64,000 bases of DNA from positions 427,229 to 491,228 of the forward strand of contig NZ_DAQC01000001.1 in the NCBI RefSeq assembly GCF_002502735.1. Direction: 5' to 3'. The stretch is from Methanoregula sp. UBA64. Lineage in GTDB: Archaea; Halobacteriota; Methanomicrobia; Methanomicrobiales; Methanospirillaceae. Shown in pieces: positions 57,636 to 64,000 of this stretch (its first letter is position 1; each line of letters opens with the position of its first letter). The notes under the pieces are model-generated. The model was not told the origin of the DNA. It saw only the letters and a program-made list of their open reading frames with translations, and did no database searches. A program made the translations under genes and the position numbers.

Positions 57636-58589
57636 TTAAATCCGTATCAGGTTCTGGGACGCAAGCATCAGGAATATACTGAGCGCCACCACACTCACGC
57701 ACGCCACATAGTCCCTTCGGTGTATCGAGTACCGGTGCATAATTTTGATGTCGCCGTTAAATCCCCGTGACATCATAGCCCCGTGTACCTTCTCGCTCAT
57801 ATTAAGTGATTTTATCAGCGTATAGCCGACACGGCCCCCCACCCATTTCTGTTCTTCTATCAGCGGCAGGGTCTTGATCGACCGGCTTTTTTTTGCCGTA
57901 TAAAAGCCCCGGACCATATCGGTGAAGAGGAAGATGTACCGGTAGCACATGTCCAGCGTAAGGACATAGACCTTGGGGACTTTGAGCGAGCGGAGGGATT
58001 TGAAGAGAAGATCCCGGGGTGTGGTGAGGAACAGGAGGACGGCTGCCGATACGCAGGTTGCAACCCGCAGGACAAAAAGGATGGCGAGCATCACACCCTG
58101 GTACGTGATGGTGATGACCGGCGGCAGCGCAAACGGCCCGAAATGTGCATCCGGGCCTAACGTTGCAACCGTGATCAGCGTATCGCCGGGCATAAAGACG
58201 TTGAACATGATCGGGATCATGATGATTCCGGCAAAGATCGGGATGAAGACCCAGACCCGTTTCAGGAAAAAACCCAGTTCTATCCTGCTTGCCCAGGCAA
58301 AGAAGAGTGTCAGCACGTACACGATGGCAAGGAGCCGGATATCGCGCGTCATTGCGATGGCAAAAATGAGGACAACCATCGAGACCAGTTTTACCCGGGG
58401 GTCCAGGCTTTGCAGCAGGCCTTTGCGTTTGGCAATGCTGTCGTTAACCAGGCATTCCTCAAAGAAGGTGAAGATGTCAGAGATCGCCTTCTGGACAAAA
58501 CTTTTCTTTTTGCCAAAACTTGCCGTGCAGCAGGGACAGGGGCCGGCTTCGATCTTCTGCATCCATTCCGGTATCATGGGATCTCTCAT
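57636..58589 (-). CDS. cbiQ: Cobalt/nickel ECF transporter transmembrane subunit CbiQ
   Basis: A 317-residue CbiQ-family protein with multiple membrane helices. SLDPRVKLVSMVVLIFAIAM is the family start. The coupling motifs appear as LTTPRDLLFKSLRSLKVP and MMSRGFNGDIK. An unusual N-terminal CPCC at about residues 18-21 lies before the main domain and could bind metal. The start may be 58589 or the ATG at 58577. It is transcribed with cbiO, 25 bp apart. Confidence 0.93.
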   Translation of the reverse strand: MRDPMIPEWMQKIEAGPCPCCTASFGKKKSFVQKAISDIFTFFEECLVNDSIAKRKGLLQSLDPRVKLVSMVVLIFAIAMTRDIRLLAIVYVLTLFFAWASRIELGFFLKRVWVFIPIFAGIIMIPIMFNVFMPGDTLITVATLGPDAHFGPFALPPVITITYQGVMLAILFVLRVATCVSAAVLLFLTTPRDLLFKSLRSLKVPKVYVLTLDMCYRYIFLFTDMVRGFYTAKKSRSIKTLPLIEEQKWVGGRVGYTLIKSLNMSEKVHGAMMSRGFNGDIKIMHRYSIHRRDYVACVSVVALSIFLMLASQNLIRI

Positions 58590-58881
58590 CCTGGAGCGCC
58601 CGGTGGTTTAAAAAAAGCAGGAACGGATTGCTTCCTGAGCGCCGGGCATTATTACGGTTACGATATATTGTGATATCCAGTAGTTAAAAAGTATTGGTAT
58701 TTGCGATTCTGTCTGATCTGTTCAGCGGATTGCGATACAAGATATTCCGGAAACGAGCGGGAACGAATAATTACGGATATATTATTTATTGAATTTACTA
58801 TCCCTGCCAGAAGAACGGCTGATTGTCCCGATTCAGTAAAAAATCACTCAAATGCAGAATCCCTGCACGTATTCAGGCCGC

Positions 58882-60741
58882 TCACGTAATAAAAAAGACA
58901 AACATAACCACGGTAGCAATCAGGAGAATGATACTGTGCTTGAAGCCGGAAAGGATACTGTTAGATGAGAACTGGCCGGCCATGACCCCGGAGAATGCCC
59001 CGAGGATGATCCCGATCCGGAACATCTCCGTGGTGTTGCCGGCAATATCCATGGTCACGTTCTGGCCCTTGAAACTGGCAAGGAACGGGACATTGAGCTG
59101 GTATGCAGTATAAAGGTAGATCCCGAACGAAAGGTAGATGATCATCACGTACACGATGGTGGTGTTCTCCCGTTCGCTCTTGAGCTTGAGATAATGCTCG
59201 AAATCGGTGATGGCTATCATGAATATCTGGCGCAGGTTCGTGGTGATCTCGCTGGCCCGGACCAAGAGGGAGATCGCACGTTTGACCGAGACCAGGCCGA
59301 TACGCTCTTCCATGCGCACCAGTGCCGAGTTCACGTTGGTCCCGGCCCGGATATCCCGGGACGCGCTGGACAGTTCGGAACTGAGCAGCCCCAGTTTTGC
59401 TCCTGAGATCCGGTGAATGGCGTCCTGGATGGTAAGACCGATATCCTTCATATCCGAAAGTTCGCGCAGGAATTCCGGCAGGTGGGCTTCAACGTTTCGT
59501 ACATACCAGCGCCGGCCTTCGTAGGCAACGGCCACGGGCGCCATGAAACCGATGATGAGCAGGCAGATCACCGATTCAAAGACATTATGCGGGAAGATAC
59601 CGTCAAATATTCCCATTATCCAGAAAAGGACAAGGATGCAGTCGATAATCCCCCCCGCAATGATACTGTAATCATAGGTTTTAATGTAGGCCTGCAGAGG
59701 ATGGCGGATAATATTGTAAATGCGGTTCCGTTCCTTCTGTGCCTTGATCCGTTTAAAAAAGGTCTCATCGTCACGAGTTTTTTCCGGGGAATCTGCAACA
59801 GATTTTTCAGGAATGGAAGAGCCGAAATCGTATTCGGCGATCTCCTTGTGGCTGACTTCCAGGTTCTCCGGGGGGAGCATGATGGAAAGAAGCCAGATCA
59901 TCACGATTGCACCGGCCGGGATCATGATATACATCAGGGGAAGGATCCAGTCCATGCCGCTCTGGTTGGTCATGCCCTGCGCAACGATCATGATGATGAG
60001 CGCTATGGGCCCGGCCACGAAGGCAGAGACATAGACCTCCGCCATGATCTCGATGGTCTTTAACACAAGCTCCAGTTCCCGTTTTGCCTGCTCCCGGTAA
60101 AACTCGGTCTTTGCCGCAAGATAGGATGATACATCGCCCCCGCTGTCAAAGACAATCCCCAGATCGTTTAAGAAATCCCGGAGATTATTCGAAGGCGTGA
60201 CATGCTGGAGATCCCGCATGGCCGAGATCAGGTCGTCGCCAAATACCTCGACATTTCGGACAATCACCCCGAACTCCTTGGATACTTCCCCGAACATGTC
60301 CTGTTCCTCGTACACCTTGCGGATCATCTCGAACGGGGGCATGGTCGTGGAGAGGGCCTGCATAAACGAGATCGCGTACGGCAGATCCAGTTCGATCTTG
60401 CTCTTGCGTCCCTGGGCAACAATTGCCGGGTGATAGATCTGGATCACGTAGATTCCCGGGACCAGTATGCAGAAGAGCAGCAGCCAGAAGATGAGGTCGC
60501 TGGTAGTAAACGGCCCGAGATTGAGAGTAAATCCCGAGACCGAGAAAAATACCAGAAGTACCCCGTAGACTGCAAGCGATGCAACAAGATTGATATGAAT
60601 GGAATGAAGGTAGGTTTCCAGGGTTACCGGCATATGGGCGGCACGCAGGGACTTTCGCAGGTCCGCGCCAAACGAGATCGTTTCGTACGAGGAGATCCGC
60701 TCTTCGAGCCGGGCGAGCGGGGGAAAAGAGAGACCCCTCAT
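58882..60741 (-). CDS. Type II/IV secretion membrane platform protein (TadC/FlaJ-like)
   Basis: A 619-residue membrane protein of the T2SSF family with two platform domains (about 110-330 and 420-610), each with its own helices and a FEMIRKVYEEQ- or LREL-like cytoplasmic segment. It is the inner-membrane anchor for pilus assembly. The gene follows the ATPase by 2 bp. Which type IV structure (pili or archaellum) is served is unclear, because no pilin or archaellin gene is adjacent. Confidence 0.9.
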   Translation of the reverse strand: MRGLSFPPLARLEERISSYETISFGADLRKSLRAAHMPVTLETYLHSIHINLVASLAVYGVLLVFFSVSGFTLNLGPFTTSDLIFWLLLFCILVPGIYVIQIYHPAIVAQGRKSKIELDLPYAISFMQALSTTMPPFEMIRKVYEEQDMFGEVSKEFGVIVRNVEVFGDDLISAMRDLQHVTPSNNLRDFLNDLGIVFDSGGDVSSYLAAKTEFYREQAKRELELVLKTIEIMAEVYVSAFVAGPIALIIMIVAQGMTNQSGMDWILPLMYIMIPAGAIVMIWLLSIMLPPENLEVSHKEIAEYDFGSSIPEKSVADSPEKTRDDETFFKRIKAQKERNRIYNIIRHPLQAYIKTYDYSIIAGGIIDCILVLFWIMGIFDGIFPHNVFESVICLLIIGFMAPVAVAYEGRRWYVRNVEAHLPEFLRELSDMKDIGLTIQDAIHRISGAKLGLLSSELSSASRDIRAGTNVNSALVRMEERIGLVSVKRAISLLVRASEITTNLRQIFMIAITDFEHYLKLKSERENTTIVYVMIIYLSFGIYLYTAYQLNVPFLASFKGQNVTMDIAGNTTEMFRIGIILGAFSGVMAGQFSSNSILSGFKHSIILLIATVVMFVFFIT

Positions 60742-60743
60742 GG

Positions 60744-62663
60744 TCAGTCACTCATGTTGTGAATCGCGTTTGCAAGATCCTGGATATCCGGCGGCCGGAC
60801 TTCGATGGCCCAGGTAAAGAACTCCTGACGTTTCTGGAGCTGCCGGGATACTTCCTCGTCAGACCATCCGCGATGGGCTGCGATATCGGCAAGCACCCGG
60901 GATTTTTCGGTTTTCTTAAGGAAGGTATCGCTCTCCATATCCCATTCATAGAGAGGATACGACTGGATCTCCCCGTTTTTGTCCACTTCGATCTCGTTAA
61001 TAGAAACACAGCGCCGTATACGTGTGTTCCCGAACGAGTAGAGCGACTGGATGACAATCAGGTTGAGCGCCGTAAACATGACCGGCGATACGTTGATCGG
61101 ATCGTGGGTAAGCCGGTTGACCGCTTCCTGGACACTGCCGGCATGGATGGTCGAGAGCGTGGCATGGCCGGTATTCATGGCCTGGAAGAGTGTCTGGGCT
61201 TCGCGCCCCCGCACTTCTCCCACTATGATGTACTCCGGCCGCTGCCGCATGCAGGCTTTCAGTAATGAGAAAAGGTCGATATCGTCCCCTTTGACTCCGC
61301 TTGAAGTGAGTTCGCGGGTCTGGGTAGGCAGCCAGTTCTTGTGAGGAAGCTGGATCTCACGGGTATCTTCCAGCGACACAATCTTTGCATTCTGCGGGAT
61401 GAAGATCGAGACCGCGTTCATGGTCGAGGTCTTGCCGCTCGCAGTGCCTCCTGCAATGATCATGCTCTTGTGATGCTCGATCGCAAGCCAGAGGAAAGCA
61501 AGGATCTCGGAGTTATATGTTTTGAGACTGAGCAGATCGAGCGGGGTCATGGGCTCTTCGCGGAACTTGCGGATGGTAAACGAGCTCCCCTTGGTGGAGA
61601 CTACCTCGCTGTAGGTGAGCTGGATACGTGCCCCATCGGGAAGCGTGGCATCGACCATCGGGTTCGAGAGAGAGACCTGCTTGTTTGCTTTCTGTGCAAG
61701 TTTTAACACGAACTGGTTGAGTTCCCCTTCAGAGAATACCACGCTTGTCGGGAGGCTGCCGTAAACCCGATGGAAGATAAAGACCGGAAGCTCCTGGCCG
61801 TTGCAGCTCATATCTTCAATCGCAGAATCGTGCATCAGGACATCGAGCGGGCCATACCCGGAAAGATCGCGCCTGAGGTAATAGTAAAGGATGCCCAGCC
61901 GCTCGTCAGTCAGTGCCGGGTCGAACTGGCGAAAGATGGGATAGATGGTATCGGGATTGATGTGCTTGTCCACCGTATTTTCCGGATCGTCATAGATGAT
62001 CACGTCACGGAGCCTGCCATAGGTCTCCTGGAGGATGATCTTTTCCCGGGCGGTGATGGCAGGTTCGATGATCACATACGTGAATCCGGCATTCCCCTGC
62101 CGTACGATCTTAACCGATGAAAAGGGGGGCGTCACCGGGTATTTCGTGAGCAGGCCATGCTCGGGTTTCTCCGAAGCGTCCGGATCGGCAGAAGCCACCG
62201 TCATATCCGGCTGTACCGGTTCCGGTCTTTCTGTCGGGGGAACATATTCAGGTTCCGGAAAGACCGGGGATGGGGATTCAGCAGCCGGAACAACCGACCG
62301 GGGGAAAAATCGTGTTTTTGCCGCTGCAATCCCGGTTATTAAGGTGGCAAGCGAAACCACCGAAAGGACGATTACCAAAAAAAGCGGCATATCCACCAAA
62401 AGAACCAGGGTGCCGGTTACAAGGGCGATACAAAAGACGCCATAAAAGAGAGCCTCACCGGTCTGTCCGGGCCGGGTAAGTGCAGACATCAGTTTCCGGA
62501 ACGGCACCTGATACTTCTCCGGTACAATGCCGGATACGGTGAATTTTGCGGTAGCGCGGGGCGGATTCTCCCGGGGTGCTGATTCATCATGGGGGACACT
62601 TCCGGTATCACTATGGAAGACCCGGGACAGGCGCGATGAAATGCTGCCCTGAAACAGGACCAA
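60744..62663 (-). CDS. Type II/IV secretion ATPase (GspE/PilB/FlaI-like), membrane-anchored
   Basis: A 639-residue ATPase with Walker A AGGTASGKT (404-412), the Asp box LEDTREIQLPH, Walker B IIVGEVRG (479-486) and the His box STIHAGS. Ahead of the ATPase core lies a pair of hydrophobic helices (about 73-112) and a Pro/Glu-rich linker, which is unusual for the family. The called start is TTG; an in-frame hydrophobic extension with a CTG at 62691-62693 behind GGGGGA upstream is a possible longer form. It powers the platform protein encoded next. Confidence 0.9.
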   Translation of the reverse strand: MVLFQGSISSRLSRVFHSDTGSVPHDESAPRENPPRATAKFTVSGIVPEKYQVPFRKLMSALTRPGQTGEALFYGVFCIALVTGTLVLLVDMPLFLVIVLSVVSLATLITGIAAAKTRFFPRSVVPAAESPSPVFPEPEYVPPTERPEPVQPDMTVASADPDASEKPEHGLLTKYPVTPPFSSVKIVRQGNAGFTYVIIEPAITAREKIILQETYGRLRDVIIYDDPENTVDKHINPDTIYPIFRQFDPALTDERLGILYYYLRRDLSGYGPLDVLMHDSAIEDMSCNGQELPVFIFHRVYGSLPTSVVFSEGELNQFVLKLAQKANKQVSLSNPMVDATLPDGARIQLTYSEVVSTKGSSFTIRKFREEPMTPLDLLSLKTYNSEILAFLWLAIEHHKSMIIAGGTASGKTSTMNAVSIFIPQNAKIVSLEDTREIQLPHKNWLPTQTRELTSSGVKGDDIDLFSLLKACMRQRPEYIIVGEVRGREAQTLFQAMNTGHATLSTIHAGSVQEAVNRLTHDPINVSPVMFTALNLIVIQSLYSFGNTRIRRCVSINEIEVDKNGEIQSYPLYEWDMESDTFLKKTEKSRVLADIAAHRGWSDEEVSRQLQKRQEFFTWAIEVRPPDIQDLANAIHNMSD

Positions 62664-63225
62664 TACCCCGATAATTCCCCAGATAAGTGTCAGTGATCTT
62701 CCCCCTGCTTGTCAATAACGATCGAACGGGTGCCAGGTTGTTTAAGGTGGCGCACATGGGTGAAAAGTGCGTATATACAACAGATATACACATTTCACGT
62801 AACCGATAAAATAGTATTCGATCCTACCCCCCGAATTTGTTCATTTTTTTTAATTTACATAATCAATTAGTCAAAATTTTATAATTAATAGATCCCGGTA
62901 TTTTTTATACTCTTTGTTAAAATTCGTATTACATTATCTTACACAAATTTGATGATATATCCTTTGTTAATCAATTCAAACTGAATTCAGGTACCAATTG
63001 TCGTAAACAACTAAAAAAGTTCTTTCTCATGAAACCCCGGTTTTACTAAAAAAATACCGTTGTTCTGCAAACAATCAAAAAAGGAAAACCGGCAGATCAA
63101 TTCCTGCCTCTCTGTTTGTAAGGCGGGTGAACGATGGCCCCAGGAGAGGTGTCGATGGTCTTTGTAAAAAAGGGCTGACATCCCCCAAAATTAAAAAAAA
63201 TGTTGTTTCCCGAATTGGAAAATCC
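62664..63225. other. Intergenic region between pilus operon and pntB
   Basis: The left part contains the TTG/CTG start region of the ATPase and its promoter. An AT-rich stretch at 62810-63010 separates it from pntB. Near 63190 a T-rich tract on the minus strand can terminate pntB transcription. No gene seen. Confidence 0.55.
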
Positions 63226-64000
63226 TTACAGCTTCTTTAACGCCTGCACTAACTTCCCGACGGTTTCCTGTGCATCGCCGTAGAGCATTCTCGTGTTGTC
63301 CCGGTAGAACAGGTCGTTTTCTATACCGGCAAAACCCCTGCCCTGCCCGCGTTTTAAGACAACCACGTTCTTTGCCTGCTCCACATCGAGAATCGGCATC
63401 CCAAAGAGCGGGCTGCCCTCGCGGTGCGCTGCGGGGTTCACCGTATCGTTTGCGCCGATCACAAGGACAACGTCCGTGCTCTCGAACTCCGGGTTGATCT
63501 CGTCCCGATCAAAGAGGTGATCGTAGCTGACACCGGCTTCTGCAAGGAGCACGTTCATGTGCCCGGGCATGCGTCCGGCAACCGGGTGGATGGCGTATTT
63601 CACGGTGATGTTCTTTGCTTCGAGGAGGTCTGCAAGTTCTTTTACCTTCTGCTGGGCCTGGGCAACGGCCATGCCGTAGCCCGGCGCAATAATGACCTTG
63701 TCGGCATAGGCGAGCATGACCGCGACATCGTCGGCTTCGATCGCCTTCATGCTGCCCTGGATCTTCACGTCCGATTCCTCGGTTGCGCCAAAGGCGCCAA
63801 AGAAGACGTTTGTGATCGAGCGGTTCATCGCCTTTGCCATGTTAAGCGTCAGGAGCGAACCCGCCGCCCCGACAATGATACCGGCAACGACCATCGCGTA
63901 GTTGGGGGTTGCAAAGGAGAACCCGTCAAGGGCGACTGCAAGGCCGGTAAAGGCATTGTACATTGATATGACGACCGGCATGTCCGCGCCGCCTATGGGG
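63226..64000 (-). CDS. pntB: NAD(P) transhydrogenase subunit beta, C-terminal part
   Basis: Partial gene, cut by the right window edge; 257 codons of about 460 are visible. The visible part starts within PIGGADMPVVISMYNAFTG and runs through membrane helices into the NADP-binding dIII domain with VAQAQQKVKEL, AIHPVAGRMPGHMNVLLAEA and the VLVIGANDTVNP loop. PntAB uses the ion gradient to transfer hydride from NADH to NADP; in methanogens it could balance NADPH for biosynthesis. Upstream genes are outside the window. Confidence 0.95.
   Translation of the reverse strand, partial: PIGGADMPVVISMYNAFTGLAVALDGFSFATPNYAMVVAGIIVGAAGSLLTLNMAKAMNRSITNVFFGAFGATEESDVKIQGSMKAIEADDVAVMLAYADKVIIAPGYGMAVAQAQQKVKELADLLEAKNITVKYAIHPVAGRMPGHMNVLLAEAGVSYDHLFDRDEINPEFESTDVVLVIGANDTVNPAAHREGSPLFGMPILDVEQAKNVVVLKRGQGRGFAGIENDLFYRDNTRMLYGDAQETVGKLVQALKKL

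Noticed and set aside
1..64000. CRISPR array
   Set aside because: No series of short repeats with regular unique spacers was seen in any intergenic region.

Overview
The window is archaeal and almost certainly comes from a hydrogenotrophic/formate-using methanogen of the order Methanomicrobiales, probably close to Methanoregula. The evidence is a formylmethanofuran dehydrogenase operon, an F420-linked formate dehydrogenase pair, methanogenesis marker protein 4 (MtxX), HypD, an FmdE-family protein, DNA gyrase A and B, exported Thr/Ser-rich proteins, GGTGA/GGAGG ribosome binding sites and TATA-type promoters. Most of the sequence is GC-rich. A few AT-rich stretches stand out (about 7165-8470, 53160-53340 and 62800-63060).

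Layout. 1-5791 (minus): tetrapyrrole synthesis in two clusters, hemB-hemL-hemC (cut by the window edge) and precorrin-2 dehydrogenase-hemA-GNAT, with a lipoprotein gene between them. 6050-6811: mtxX. 7091-13856: an accessory zone with tRNA-Gly, an AT-rich DUF4238 gene, an iron-sulfur flavoprotein-like reductase, a HicB/HicA-like toxin-antitoxin pair bracketed by direct repeats, C-tract DNA, a decayed copy of the antitoxin 5' end, small membrane proteins, an alpha/beta hydrolase lipoprotein, an unknown family protein and a zinc-ribbon membrane protein lacking an obvious start codon. 14074-18240: a receptor-like protein joining an amino-acid-binding-protein domain to a legumain-type C13 peptidase domain, a ComEC-like lipoprotein and a REC-PAS protein. 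18670-24836: tRNA-Thr, MscS, hypD, tRNA-Arg, and an exported protein with a MacB-like ABC transporter. 25156-27918 (minus): an ECF vitamin-type transporter. 28112-38582: malic enzyme, the Fwd operon (ferredoxin-D-B-A-C), a SagB-type oxidoreductase, MoeA fused to a binding-protein domain, and an aldehyde dehydrogenase. 39003-45767: an S-layer-like protein, fdhAB, a small siroheme sulfite-reductase-like protein, FmdE and a YjbQ-family protein. 45930-52906: gyrBA, an Fe-alcohol dehydrogenase and a degenerate histidine kinase. 53031-58589: a split cobalt/nickel transporter (cbiM/cbiN-like on plus, cbiQ/cbiO on minus), with small ORFs and a 348-bp-spaced repeat pair between. 58882-62663: a two-gene type IV pilus motor. 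63226-64000: partial pntB.

How the genes fit together. The tetrapyrrole clusters feed siroheme, F430 and cobamides; the siroheme branch fits the small sulfite-reductase-like protein, and the CbiMNQO-type transporter could supply cobalt or nickel. Fwd and FdhAB catalyse the first step of CO2 reduction and formate oxidation, and MoeA fits their pterin cofactor need. These links are inferred from family knowledge and proximity.

The most unusual items are the binding-protein/legumain fusion (14074-16191), two members of one unrecognised protein family (12011 and 55676), the histidine-kinase-like protein whose phosphoacceptor and ATP motifs are all altered (50638-51765), a perfect 30-bp palindrome (38691-38720), the repeat pair at 56113-56710, and the toxin-antitoxin duplication debris (9381-10942).
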